Source: Actinocorallia herbida (GTDB lineage: Bacteria > Actinomycetota > Actinomycetes > Streptosporangiales > Streptosporangiaceae). Taken from it: a DNA stretch of 64,000 nucleotides. The stretch lies in NCBI RefSeq assembly GCF_003751225.1, contig NZ_RJKE01000001.1, forward strand, positions 1,674,001 to 1,738,000, in the 5' to 3' direction. The notes beneath the pieces were generated by a model. It ran no database searches. It worked only from the letters and a program-made list of their open reading frames with translations, and was not told the DNA's origin. The position numbers and the translations under genes are program-made. Positions 17,053-24,931 of the stretch are shown here, piece after piece. How positions within the stretch are numbered: position 1 is the first letter of the stretch; every line of letters begins with the position of its first letter.

Positions 17053-17916
17053 TCACCGCAGGCCGTCGCGCGCCCGGCCGTAGCCGACGGCGAAGCCCAC
17101 CACGACGGCGAGGGAACCCAGAAGCAGGGGGAGGTAGGGCACCTCGGAGGAGCCGATCAGGATGAAGGACTCGCCTCGGCTGATGATGAGGACCCCGGTA
17201 GCGGTGAGGGCGAGGTGGACGGTCGCGGCGAGGGGCCAGCGGACGGACCGGGTGAGGAGACCCGCGCCGAGCAGTGCGGCGAAGACGAGGACCGAGGGCA
17301 TGAGGAAGCCGAGCCGAGCCAGGCCGGAGGCGTTCGGGACGAAGGCCGGCAGGACCGCCACTGCGAGCTGGAGAAGCGGCAGCACCAGCAGTGCCCACGG
17401 CCATCCGCGAGTGGGGATCCCTCGCTTGCGCGCTGCGGCGAGGACCGCGAGGAGAACGAAGAGGACGGCCCAGCGTCCGGCGCTCGCCGGGAGCAGCCGG
17501 GAGTCGAGCGGCCCGTCGGCCAGATGGGTGACCAGGAGTTCGCCCGCGCAGGTCGCGACGCCGGACGCCAGGGCGACGACGGCCTTGCCCCGCAGGAGCG
17601 CGACGACGAGGACGGCCCATGCGGCGACCGCCAGATAGGAGGCCGGGTGGTTCAGCACGAACACCAGCCGCGGTACGGAGGCCATCCGGTCGAGCAGCAG
17701 GTACAACAGGAGGCCGAGGTGGAGGCCGTCGATCCACGGGGAAAGGCCGGACCTGCCGGACAGCCTGGTGCGGAGGCCCGCGGTGGTGAGGGCGAGGGCC
17801 TCGCGAGAGGAGAAGCGGCCGCCGGTCTCGGCGAGGGTGGCGAGGAGTTCGGGGCCGTGCTGGGCGCGGTAGGCGCGGGGATAGCAGCGCAGGAGGTGGC
17901 GGTAGATCGGGGACAC
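17053..17916 (-). CDS. membrane protein paired with a PadR regulator
   Basis: The protein has 287 residues, with a GTG start preceded by AAAGGAC. The N terminus MSPIYRHLLRCYPRAYRAQHG is the motif of actinobacterial membrane proteins encoded beside PadR repressors. About seven hydrophobic segments follow from residue 62 onward. Such pairs are often found near ABC exporters or lantibiotic-type resistance genes, but none is present here. The function is unknown. It lies 40 bases downstream of padR on the same strand and is probably co-transcribed and repressed with it. Confidence 0.75.
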   Translation of the reverse strand: MSPIYRHLLRCYPRAYRAQHGPELLATLAETGGRFSSREALALTTAGLRTRLSGRSGLSPWIDGLHLGLLLYLLLDRMASVPRLVFVLNHPASYLAVAAWAVLVVALLRGKAVVALASGVATCAGELLVTHLADGPLDSRLLPASAGRWAVLFVLLAVLAAARKRGIPTRGWPWALLVLPLLQLAVAVLPAFVPNASGLARLGFLMPSVLVFAALLGAGLLTRSVRWPLAATVHLALTATGVLIISRGESFILIGSSEVPYLPLLLGSLAVVVGFAVGYGRARDGLR

Positions 17917-17956
17917 GGGAGTGGGGGTCCTTTGCTCGGGGGCGGAACGCGGGAGG

Positions 17957-18292
17957 TCAGGCGGGGGAGGTGAAGGGCGCGGGACCGCGGCGGAGGACGA
18001 CGCGGGCGGCGGCCTCCAGGCGGGCGGCCTCGGCGTGCAGGGCGGCCGTGCCCTCGCCGGTGAGCCGGAAATAGCGGCGGGGGCGGCCGCTGACGGTCTC
18101 CTCGCGGTCGAGGGCGATCAGGCCGCGGTCGGCGAGCCGGTCGAGCGCGCCGTACAGGGTGCCGACGGCGAGGCGGACCCGGCCGCCGGAGTCGGTCTCG
18201 GCGCGTTTGATGATGGCGTAGCCGTGCAGGGGGCCGTCCTGGAGGGCGGCCAGGACGTGGTATGTCGGCTCGCTCAGGGGCGCTGGTCTCAT
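17957..18292 (-). CDS. PadR family transcriptional regulator
   Basis: The protein has 111 residues, mostly a winged helix: LSEPTYHVLAALQDGPLHGY, then VRLAVGTLYGALDRLADRGL and the wing GRPRRYFRLTGEG. It ends with a short dimerisation helix. PadR repressors usually control the adjacent membrane-protein gene and themselves. A 9-bp inverted repeat (CATACTTCG ... CGAAGTATG) overlaps its start codon and promoter, which fits autorepression. There are few bases before the ATG for a ribosome binding site. Confidence 0.9.
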   Translation of the reverse strand: MRPAPLSEPTYHVLAALQDGPLHGYAIIKRAETDSGGRVRLAVGTLYGALDRLADRGLIALDREETVSGRPRRYFRLTGEGTAALHAEAARLEAAARVVLRRGPAPFTSPA

Positions 18293-18327
18293 ACTTCGGC
18301 ACTCTATACATCGAGCAACGAAGTATG
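18290..18327. promoter_or_regulatory. inverted repeat over the padR start, probable PadR operator
   Basis: CATACTTCG (18290-18298) and CGAAGTATG (18319-18327) are perfect 9-bp arms separated by 20 bases containing TGTATAGAGT on the minus strand. The left arm includes the padR ATG. Occupancy by a PadR dimer would block transcription and possibly initiation of translation. The arrangement is seen directly and the binding is inferred. Confidence 0.65.
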
Positions 18328-18388
18328 GGGGGTTTTCGGGAGAACGCGCGCTCGGCGCTGAAACATGGACCGTCTAGGCTGGTTCGCG

Positions 18389-18423
18389 CGGGCCTCCGCT
18401 CAGCTCGAATGAGCGGAGGCCCG
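18389..18423. terminator. hairpin with GCTCGAA loop, copy 1
   Basis: A stem of at least 14 bp (CGGGCCTCCGCTCA against its complement) closes the seven-base loop GCTCGAA at 18403-18409. It shares loop and stem core with two other hairpins at 18454-18478 and 19250-19295. It lies between the padR promoter and the decayed secreted-protein gene. Confidence 0.75.
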
Positions 18424-18453
18424 TCCAGCGCCCGGAGACGGGGGAGGGCCCCG

Positions 18454-18478
18454 CTCCGCCCAGCTCGAATGGGCGGAG
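18454..18478 (-). terminator. hairpin with GCTCGAA loop, copy 2
   Basis: CTCCGCCCA and TGGGCGGAG flank the loop GCTCGAA. Outer GGGTCC/GGGCCC segments extend the stem on the minus strand. It lies 36 bases after the end of the minus-strand gene at 18514-19005 and is its likely terminator. Confidence 0.75.
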
Positions 18479-18513
18479 AAGGACCCTCGTCTCAGGTGAG
18501 GCGGTGGGAGCGG

Positions 18514-19005
18514 TTACGGGGTGACGCCGAGGACCCGGGTCATGGCGCCGCCGGAGGCCGCGCCGTTCAGGGCGAAGACACCGCTGGTGACGGTGGCGTT
18601 GCCCGGGCACACGAAGCTGCCCGCGGTCTTGGGCAGGACCTTGCCGGTCAGGTCGACCTGGGCCTGGGCCGCGGCGTTCGGGCGGCTCGTGTTGTCGGGG
18701 TTGTAGCCGGGCGCCGACAGGGTGCCGGTGATGCCGTGGGTGCGGCTCACCCCGAACACGGTCGCCTTGATGGAGAACCCGGTCAGGCTGATGGTGCCGG
18801 TCGCGGGCGGGGCGCCGCCGTAGGTCACGGCGCCGGCCCACGGCAGGCCCTGCGGGGCGATCGACGAGGCGAGGCCGGAACGGCCGCCGACCGACGGCCC
18901 GGTCATGCTGAGCGCGCCCGCGGAGGTGACCGTGCCGCTGAGTGTGACCGCCGTGCAGGTGGTCGTGCCCGCGAGGACGGCCGAGACCGTCATCGGCGAC
19001 AGCAT
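18514..19005 (-). pseudogene. truncated paralogue of the small secreted protein at 19317-19910
   Basis: The 163-residue frame aligns with its neighbour over almost its whole length: GTTTCTAVTLSGTVTSAGAL against GTTTCTSSTLGGTVTSAGAL, SLTGFSIKATVFGV against TLNGFSMRATVLGV, and LPKTAGSFVCPGNATVTSGV against IPKTAGIFLCPSSATITTGV. It has no signal peptide or clear ribosome binding site, and an in-frame stop lies 16 codons upstream. Two of the four cysteines of the paralogue are arginines here (GGRSG, GVSRTHG). I read it as a 5'-truncated, decaying copy. A short intracellular protein is the alternative. Confidence 0.6.
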
Positions 19006-19316
19006 AAGTGAGTACTTGCCGGATTCGCCTTCCCTGGTAAGTGATAACTTTCACGAAATCCCAGGTCGGGTGTTTCCCATGATGTTCAAGGGGGGTGAAG
19101 GGCTCATGTGACTGCTGGGATCCCTTCGGTGGTCCGATCCGGCCGGGCGATCGGTGCGGGATGACGGTTCCGCACTGATATATGAAAAAAGGATTCTGTC
19201 CGGCATCCGTCGGCGGGCTTCCAGAATGGCGGTTCGCCGGGAAGCATGAAAAAGGGCCCGCCTCCGCCCAGCTCGAATGGGCGGAGACGGACCCGGTCGC
19301 CCTTATGCCCGCCGGA
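19006..19316. other. intergenic region between the two paralogues, with terminator
   Basis: These 311 bases contain no convincing gene. They are richer in A+T than the surroundings, for example around 19181-19195 (ATATATGAAAAAAGG). At 19250-19295 sits the third GCTCGAA-loop hairpin: CTCCGCCCA/TGGGCGGAG extended by GGGCCC against GGGTCC, followed on the minus strand by TTTTT. It is a good intrinsic terminator for the gene at 19317-19910. Remnants of the missing 5' end of the truncated copy were looked for around 19006-19110, and I could not recognise a signal peptide in any minus-strand frame. Confidence 0.7.
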
Positions 19317-19910
19317 TCACGGCGTCATGCCGAGGCGGACCACGGTGCTGCCGCTCAGACCGGTCAGGTCGTACACGCCGGTGGTGATCGTGGCGCTCGA
19401 CGGGCACAGGAAGATGCCCGCGGTCTTCGGGATGGTGATCCCCGAGAGGGTGACCTTCGCCTGGCCGGCGCCGACGGGGTTGCTCGCCGGCGCGGTGATG
19501 TTCGCACCGTAGGTGCAGTTCACGCCGAGGACGGTCGCCCGCATCGAGAAGCCGTTCAGCGTGACGGTGCCGTCGGTCGGCGTCCCGGTGTAGTTGACCG
19601 CTCCGGTCCAGTTGAGACCCAGCGGGGTGATGGCCGAGGCGGTGCCGGAACAGCCCGTCACGCTCGCCGAGCTGATCGTCAGCGCGCCGGCGCTCGTCAC
19701 GGTGCCGCCCAGGGTGGAGCTGGTGCAGGTGGTGGTGCCGCCGCCGGAGATGACGAGGCTGCCGCTGAGCGCGGCCTTGGCGGTGCCCGAGTAGGCCGTG
19801 CCGGTGTCCCAGTTGATGACCGTGCCGACCGCGTGCGCCGGGGTGGACACCACCGCGGCCGCGAGGGCCGCGGCTCCCATGAGGCCGACGGCCTTCTGGA
19901 TCCTTGCCAT
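19317..19910 (-). CDS. small secreted protein of unknown function
   Basis: The protein has 197 residues with a strong AAAGGAG binding site seven bases before the ATG. The signal peptide ARIQKAVGLMGAAALAAAVV ends at TPAHA (residues 23-27). The mature part is Thr/Ser/Gly/Ala-rich with short beta-strand-like repeats and four cysteines (TTTC, TGC, VNC, FLC), suggesting two disulfides in an all-beta domain. I do not recognise a named family. A truncated paralogue follows downstream, and an intrinsic terminator closes the gene. Codon use is less G+C-extreme than in the neighbours, which would fit acquisition. Confidence 0.75.
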   Translation of the reverse strand: MARIQKAVGLMGAAALAAAVVSTPAHAVGTVINWDTGTAYSGTAKAALSGSLVISGGGTTTCTSSTLGGTVTSAGALTISSASVTGCSGTASAITPLGLNWTGAVNYTGTPTDGTVTLNGFSMRATVLGVNCTYGANITAPASNPVGAGQAKVTLSGITIPKTAGIFLCPSSATITTGVYDLTGLSGSTVVRLGMTP

Positions 19911-19911
19911 T

Positions 19912-19940
19912 TGACATCTCCTTTTCTCGTTGTGATGTCA
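19912..19940 (-). promoter_or_regulatory. inverted repeat flanking the ribosome binding site
   Basis: TGACATC (19912-19918) and GATGTCA (19934-19940) are perfect 7-bp arms on either side of the AAAGGAG element of the secreted-protein gene. In the mRNA they could form a stem presenting or hiding the binding site, or they could be a protein-binding site in DNA. A regulatory role is only suggested. Confidence 0.45.
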
Positions 19941-20081
19941 CTGAGGATTAAAGGAGCCGCTGCGGGGCCGGTCAATGGATGTGTCAAACGGCATATTGGC
20001 CGGATTGTGACACGGGTAACACGCCGTTAATTGTTTGTGTGACAGGGAGCACGGATCTTCGTGGTCTTGTCACCGGAAAAC

Positions 20082-20113
20082 AAAAATGCCGGTCCGTTGA
20101 AATCGGACCGGCA
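20082..20113 (-). terminator. intrinsic terminator of the GNAT gene
   Basis: TGCCGGTCCG pairs with CGGACCGGCA around TTGAAAT, and on the minus strand the stem is followed by TTTTTG. It lies 19 bases beyond the GNAT stop. Bases 19941-20081 are A+T-rich for this genome and hold the promoter region of the secreted-protein gene. Confidence 0.85.
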
Positions 20114-20131
20114 CTTCTGGTGACCGACGGC

Positions 20132-20653
20132 TCACAGGTCGAGGTGCCACCACTGGGCGATCACGTCATCGCCGAACAGCCGCTCGGGACCCTCCGACTC
20201 GATCTGGAATCCCGCCTTGACGTACAGGTGGCGGGACGCGTCCAGGCCCGCGACCGTCCACAGGACCATCTCCCGGTATCCGGCCGCGCGGGCGAAGTCC
20301 AGGCAGGCGTCGACGAGCCGCCCCCCGATCCCGAGGCCGCGCGCCTTCTCCTCCAGCAGGAGCAGGCGCAGTTGGGCGACCTCGCCCGGCCGGTCGGCCT
20401 TGACGCAGAAGACGCTGCCGACGGGCTCCCCGTCCACCTCGGCGATCCAAGCGCGCTCCCGTACGGGGTCGTGCCGCTCGCCGTAGGCCGCGGTGATCCT
20501 TGCGATGAGGGTCTCGTACGTCGTGTCCCAGCCCAGGGCGGCGTGGTAGTACACGGCGTGCCGCCAGGTGACCCAGCCGAGGTCGCCGGGACGCAGACCG
20601 CGAAGGGAGACGACGGGGGCCGTGGTGTTCTGCTCGTTCACCTGCCCAGTCAA
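20132..20653 (-). CDS. GNAT family N-acetyltransferase
   Basis: The protein has 173 residues from TTG 20653 (GAGGGA five bases upstream), or 169 from GTG 20641. It has a standard GNAT fold: WIAEVDGEPVGSVFCVKADR, then the acetyl-CoA loop LLLEEKARGLGIGGRLVDAC (R-G-L-G-I-G) and LYVKAGFQIESEG near the end. It resembles the catalytic half of MarR-fused acetyltransferases. The substrate is unknown. The upstream P-loop gene ends nine bases before it on the same strand, so the two may form an operon. Confidence 0.85.
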   Translation of the reverse strand: MTGQVNEQNTTAPVVSLRGLRPGDLGWVTWRHAVYYHAALGWDTTYETLIARITAAYGERHDPVRERAWIAEVDGEPVGSVFCVKADRPGEVAQLRLLLLEEKARGLGIGGRLVDACLDFARAAGYREMVLWTVAGLDASRHLYVKAGFQIESEGPERLFGDDVIAQWWHLDL

Positions 20654-20662
20654 TCAAATCCC

Positions 20663-21238
20663 TCAGCGGAACCTGATGCGCTCCACCCGGTCGGCCTCGG
20701 CCCGGTCCAGCACCATGGCCGACGCGGCGACGGTGAGCCGCCCGTGCCGGGCCCGCTCCAGCACCTCGCGCCAGCGCCGCACCTGCCGCGCGAACGTGAC
20801 CGGGGTCACGGTCCTGCCCCGCTTGTGCTGCCCTTCGAGGGCGATCTCCGGCGGGACGTCCAGGAGGATCACATGGGTCTCGTGCCCGGCGCGGGCGGCG
20901 AGCCGGGCGAAGGCGCGGGTCAGCAGCGGCCAGGTGCCGCGGGTGTGCGCGACCACCGCCCGCCCGGCCAGGACGGCCCGGCCGATCCGCCACACGTGCA
21001 GCGCGTAGACGAAGGGGATGCGCGCCCGCGCCGGAACCGGCCGGAGGTACGGCGCGCACGTGTTCCGCGCCTGGCGCGAGTCGATCACGAGGGCGCCGTC
21101 CGCCTCGACCGGCGTGCGCTCGTCGTCGGTGAGCCCGTAGATCCGGCGCAGCAGCGTGCTCTTGCCCGCGCCGGGCAGCCCGGCCACCAGGACCAGCGAT
21201 CCCCGCGGGAACACCAGCTCCCGCCGTTCCTCTGGCAT
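20663..21238 (-). CDS. P-loop AAA/kinase-like ATPase
   Basis: The protein has 191 residues from ATG 21238. Walker A is GLPGAGKST, preceded by RGSLVLVAG near residue 20. VILLDVPPEIALEGQHKRGR and the late VTPVTFARQVRRW suggest a zeta-toxin or small-molecule-kinase-like P-loop fold. Such proteins are annotated only as AAA family ATPases, and I cannot name a substrate. No antitoxin-like gene is visible. The gene lies directly upstream of the GNAT gene. Confidence 0.75.
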   Translation of the reverse strand: MPEERRELVFPRGSLVLVAGLPGAGKSTLLRRIYGLTDDERTPVEADGALVIDSRQARNTCAPYLRPVPARARIPFVYALHVWRIGRAVLAGRAVVAHTRGTWPLLTRAFARLAARAGHETHVILLDVPPEIALEGQHKRGRTVTPVTFARQVRRWREVLERARHGRLTVAASAMVLDRAEADRVERIRFR

Positions 21239-21355
21239 ACGCCTCGATCCCGGTTCAGACTGTGACGAAATCCCATCATGCCGCACACAGGTCCAACTCC
21301 CGGAGCCCCCACGCCGTTCCCCGCCGAAGACATGGCGAAGATCAGGGGCGCCGCG

Positions 21356-22012
21356 TCACCAGCCGCGTTCGCGCCAGTGCGGGACGGACGGGCGCTCGCG
21401 GCCGAGCGTGGAGTCCTTGCCGTGGCCCGGATAGAACCAGGTCTCGTCCGGCAGTACCTCGAACACCCGTTCGGTGACGTCGGTGAGGAGCCGGTCGAAG
21501 AGCTTGGCGTCGCCCCAGGTGTTCCCGACGCCGCCGGGGAACAGGCTGTCTCCGGTGAACAGGTGCGGCCGCGCGGGGGCTCGCAGCAGCAGGGCGATCG
21601 AGCCCGGAGTGTGGCCGCGCAGGTGGATGACCTCGAGGGCGTGCTCGCCCAGCGTGATCGTGTCGCCGTGCTCGACCGGCTCGGTGACCGGGACGGGCAG
21701 CGGCTCGGCGTCGTGCGGGTGCGCGGTCACCGCGGCGCTGGTGGCGCGGGCGACCTCCGCGAGCGCCTGCCAGTGGTCCTGGTGGCGGTGGGTGGTGACG
21801 ATCCGGTTCAGCGGCCGGTCGCCGATCAGCTCGAGCAGCCGGTCGGCCTCCGCCGCGGCGTCGATGAGCAGCTGCTCGCCAGAGGCGGTGTCCCGCAGCA
21901 GGTAGGCGTTGTTGTCGTACGGGCCGACGGCGAGCTTCGCCACGGTCAGGCCGGGCAGCAGCTCCCGGATGTCGGCGGGACCGCCGACGGCGACGTCTCC
22001 GGTGTAGCTCAT
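21356..22012 (-). CDS. metallo-beta-lactamase fold hydrolase
   Basis: The protein has 218 residues with GGGAGCAAGG just upstream of the ATG. The zinc-binding motif THRHQDHW (HxHxDH), the further ligand region LRGHTPGS, the aspartate in FTGDSLFPGG and a late YPGHG place it with glyoxalase II-like or persulfide-dioxygenase-like hydrolases. The start overlaps the stop of the mycothiol-type gene upstream (ATGA). A thiol-adduct hydrolase acting on mycothiol conjugates is therefore plausible, but that is inference from context. Confidence 0.85.
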   Translation of the reverse strand: MSYTGDVAVGGPADIRELLPGLTVAKLAVGPYDNNAYLLRDTASGEQLLIDAAAEADRLLELIGDRPLNRIVTTHRHQDHWQALAEVARATSAAVTAHPHDAEPLPVPVTEPVEHGDTITLGEHALEVIHLRGHTPGSIALLLRAPARPHLFTGDSLFPGGVGNTWGDAKLFDRLLTDVTERVFEVLPDETWFYPGHGKDSTLGRERPSVPHWRERGW

Positions 22013-22722
22013 GCCTTGCTCCCATCGGTGGCGGCCGGATACGGCCAGGGTGGTACGGGGGCGTGCGGCGAAGGACTCCTGCCCGTCACCCAGCCCAGCA
22101 GTTCTGACGCCGGAGCGCGCAGCCCGGGACCCGGCCCGCCCAGCTCCACGGCGAGGTCGGGGTCCGTGGCGGTGATCCGGGAGTACGGCACGGCGCCGCG
22201 CAGCATCGGCAGGGACTCCGTCAGCTCCCAGCGCAGATAGGACCGCGGCCAGTCTTCTACGGTGTAGCCCGCGGCGAGGTCGACATGGTGGACCTCGACC
22301 TCGCGCCAGCGCCGGTACAGCGTGTACCAGGCCGGATGCGACCAGCCCCCCAGAGCCGCCACGGGGGCGTCCCAGCGGTCGTCGGGCAGCGCGCGGGCCA
22401 GCGCGTGCAGCCGCGCCGCGGACTCCCGCACGTCGGCGACGAGCACCGCGTGCGGCAGGTGCGCGCCCGCCTCGATCTCCGTCTCGCGGGCCTCGGCGCT
22501 CGGGTACTGCGGGGTGACGACGCCGGTGGCCGCCCACTCCAGCAGCCGGGAGTAGGAGTCGGCGTTGCGCGCCACGTGCCGCGCGACATGGCCGCGCGTC
22601 CAGCCCTCCAGCGGTGACGGCGCGCGCAGCGCGGGCTCGTCGAGTCCTGCCAGGGTCCGTTCCAGCCGCTCCTGGGAGGCGACGACCTCCCCGAGCACGG
22701 CGCGCCAGTCGTGCATGCCCAT
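22009..22722 (-). CDS. maleylpyruvate isomerase / mycothiol-dependent DinB-fold protein
   Basis: The protein has 237 residues from ATG 22722; ATG 22716 fits the GAGGAT binding site slightly better. The N-terminal four-helix bundle carries the metal-binding histidines in EGWTRGHVARHVARNADSYS and later REVEVHHVDLAAGY. A C-terminal domain ends GWVTGRS. The family uses mycothiol as cofactor, for example in maleylpyruvate isomerisation. The isomerase name is generic and the reaction is unknown. It is co-translated with the metallo-hydrolase. Confidence 0.85.
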   Translation of the reverse strand: MGMHDWRAVLGEVVASQERLERTLAGLDEPALRAPSPLEGWTRGHVARHVARNADSYSRLLEWAATGVVTPQYPSAEARETEIEAGAHLPHAVLVADVRESAARLHALARALPDDRWDAPVAALGGWSHPAWYTLYRRWREVEVHHVDLAAGYTVEDWPRSYLRWELTESLPMLRGAVPYSRITATDPDLAVELGGPGPGLRAPASELLGWVTGRSPSPHAPVPPWPYPAATDGSKA

Positions 22723-22887
22723 ATCCTCGCGCACCGCGGTGACGTCCCGGACACCAGGAGGGGCCGGAGCGGTGGCCGTGCGAAGACCCGCAGGCCAGAC
22801 GATCCGCAGGCCAGACGATCCGCCCTTTTCGAGGTCGATGTCCGAAGACCGCCGGAGACTGTCAGTGGCCCGGCCTAGCCTTGGGGT

Positions 22888-23400
22888 GTGCAGTCTTTCG
22901 GGTGGACCCTGCTCCAGACGCCGATCGGTCCGCTTCTGCTCGCGGAGACCGAGACGGGACTCGTCGCCGTGCGCTTCCACGCGCACGACCCGGCGCGGGA
23001 GGTCGCGGTCCTCGCCGAACGCCTCGGCCGCGCGCCGGCGCGCGGCGGCGCACGGGAGGCGTCCGCGCAGCTCTCCGCCTATTTCGCCGAGGACCTCACC
23101 GAGTTCGGCCTGCCGCTGGACTGGCGGCTCGTCACCGGCTTCTCCCGGCACGTCCTGCGCGAGCTGGACGCCTCGGTCCCGTACGGCCAGGTGATCTCCT
23201 ACGGCGACCTCGCCGAGCGCGCGGGCTCGCCCGACGCGGCCCGTGCCGTCGGCGCCGCCATGGGCGCCAATCCGCTGCCCGTCGTCGTCCCCTGCCACCG
23301 CGTCGTCGGCGGCGGCGGCCTGGGCGGCTTCGGCGGCGGCCGCGCCACCAAGGAGGCACTCCTCTCCCTGGAAGGCTCCCTGCCGGCGCCCCTCTTCTGA
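22888..23400 (+). CDS. ogt: methylated-DNA--protein-cysteine methyltransferase
   Basis: The protein has 170 residues and removes alkyl groups from O6-alkylguanine by irreversible transfer to its own cysteine. The acceptor motif VVPCHRVV has Cys136. The helix-turn-helix region VPYGQVISYGDLAERAGSP precedes it, and the glycine-rich stretch after it is typical. The GTG start appears leaderless, with TAGCCT about seven bases upstream. It is convergent with the M28 peptidase gene. It is a stand-alone Ogt without an Ada-type regulator domain. Confidence 0.93.
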   Translation: MQSFGWTLLQTPIGPLLLAETETGLVAVRFHAHDPAREVAVLAERLGRAPARGGAREASAQLSAYFAEDLTEFGLPLDWRLVTGFSRHVLRELDASVPYGQVISYGDLAERAGSPDAARAVGAAMGANPLPVVVPCHRVVGGGGLGGFGGGRATKEALLSLEGSLPAPLF

Positions 23401-23416
23401 CGTCGGGGCCCGCCGG

Positions 23417-24931
23417 TCAGGGCGTCGTCGCGGCGGAGCGTTCGACGACCTTGGGCGCCCGCGCGGGCAGGTCCGCGGCCGCGGCGAAGGCGAGGGCGGT
23501 GTGGGCCATCGCCCGCAGGTTGACGCCCAGAGCCGTGGTGTTGAGGTTGTCCAGGGTGTCGCAGGCGCGGTGGTAGCAGGCGTCGTAGGGCTGTCCCGCG
23601 GTACCGCCGAACCTGGCGGCCTCGGCCTCGGTCTTGCGGCCCTCGGCGCCGGTGAACAGGCCGCCCGACGGGATGCCCCGGGCGATGAACGGGCCGTAGT
23701 CGGACCGTCCGGTGAAGTCGCTGCCCTGGTGCGGCAGGCCCGCGGTGTCGAAGTAGTCGGCGTAGACCTGCTCGATGCGGCCCGAGCCCTCCGGCCCCGG
23801 GCCCTCGCCCGTGCGGTCGGAGTCGTCGCCGTCGTAGATGCCGTAGACGTGGTTGGGCGAGGCGATCATGTCGTGGTTGAGGTAGACCCGGATCTTCGCG
23901 CGCTCCGCGGCGCTCAGCGCGTCCACATAGTGCGCGGAGCCGAGCAGGCCGAGCTCCTCCGCGCCCCACCAGGCGAACCGCAGCCGGTTGCGGGCCGGCT
24001 GCTCCCGCGCGTACCTGGCCACCTCGAGGAGCGCGGCCGCGCCCGAGCCGTTGTCGTTGATGCCGGGACCCTCGGGCACGCTGTCGAAGTGCGCGCCCAC
24101 CATGACGACGCGGTCGGCGGCGCCCTGGTCGGTCTCGGCCAGCACGTTCCAGGTGGTCCGCCGGCTGCTCGTCGTCGCGGTGACGATCCGGGCGGTAGTG
24201 CCCGGCGCCGCGAGGTCCCCGCCGACGGCCGCGGACGCGCCGAGGACCGGGACGGTGACCTTCCCGGGCTCGCCGAGGGTGCCGGAGACGGCGTCGGTGT
24301 GCTTCGCGCCGCCGTCGTTGAAGATCACCACGGCCGCCGCGCCCGCGTCCTGGGCGTGCTTCGCCTTGGTGTGGAACGGGCAGGTGCCGCGCCGCAGCAG
24401 CGCGATCTCGCCGCGGCCGAACCCTGCGAAGTCGGCGGTCTCGCAGCCCGAGGTGCTCGCCTTGCCTGCGGCGGGCGCCTCGGCGTCGACGGCCCGCACC
24501 GGGGCGGTCACGTCGCCGGAACCCGAGTACGTCATCGTCGTGAAATCCCCGGCGACCGCGGCGTCCGTGCCGGTCGGGGTGTAGGTCAGCTCGGCGGGGC
24601 CGGTCCGGATCAACTCGGCGGGCTTGTCCTCGCGGAAGTACGGGACGTCGAACTCCTGCACGACCGGCCGGTACCCGGCCTCGCGGAGCTGCTCGATGAG
24701 GTAGTCGCGGGAGGCGGCGTATCCGGGCGTGCCCGCCGCGCGGGTGCCGCCGTGGGCGTCGGCGATCCGGGCGAGCGCCTTCAGATGCGCCCGCACCGTG
24801 TCCACCCGGACCGCCCCCGCGGCGGAGAGCACCGGGTCGCCGCGCTGCGCGCACGCCGCGGAAGGCGCCGCGGAGAGAGTCACGGCGACGGCGGCGGCGG
24901 CCAGCGCCCGGCGGCGTCGGGGCAACTGCAT
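23417..24931 (-). CDS. secreted M28 family aminopeptidase with PA domain
   Basis: The protein has 504 residues from ATG 24931, preceded by GAGGAG. The signal peptide QLPRRRRALAAAAVAVTLSA ends near PSAACA. SAAC could also act as a weak lipobox, so a lipid anchor is not excluded. A protease-associated insert (about residues 140-265) contains IALLRRGTCPFHTKAKHAQD. The zinc ligands are in GAHFDS, INDNGSG, WWGAEELGLLGS and YLNHDM, with a final His in CYHRACDT. It is an extracellular aminopeptidase similar in layout to that of Streptomyces griseus. It lies 112 bases after uvrA on the same strand. Confidence 0.92.
   Translation of the reverse strand: MQLPRRRRALAAAAVAVTLSAAPSAACAQRGDPVLSAAGAVRVDTVRAHLKALARIADAHGGTRAAGTPGYAASRDYLIEQLREAGYRPVVQEFDVPYFREDKPAELIRTGPAELTYTPTGTDAAVAGDFTTMTYSGSGDVTAPVRAVDAEAPAAGKASTSGCETADFAGFGRGEIALLRRGTCPFHTKAKHAQDAGAAAVVIFNDGGAKHTDAVSGTLGEPGKVTVPVLGASAAVGGDLAAPGTTARIVTATTSSRRTTWNVLAETDQGAADRVVMVGAHFDSVPEGPGINDNGSGAAALLEVARYAREQPARNRLRFAWWGAEELGLLGSAHYVDALSAAERAKIRVYLNHDMIASPNHVYGIYDGDDSDRTGEGPGPEGSGRIEQVYADYFDTAGLPHQGSDFTGRSDYGPFIARGIPSGGLFTGAEGRKTEAEAARFGGTAGQPYDACYHRACDTLDNLNTTALGVNLRAMAHTALAFAAAADLPARAPKVVERSAATTP

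Noticed and set aside
18374-19054. Alternative minus-strand frame over the truncated secreted-protein gene
   Set aside because: Its product has no similarity to the intact paralogue, whereas the frame at 18514-19005 aligns with it over nearly its whole length.
20663-21238. Zeta-type toxin with neighbouring antitoxin
   Set aside because: The P-loop protein only loosely resembles zeta toxins, and the neighbour is a GNAT enzyme rather than a small DNA-binding antitoxin. A GNAT toxin pair would need a ribbon-helix-helix partner, which is absent.
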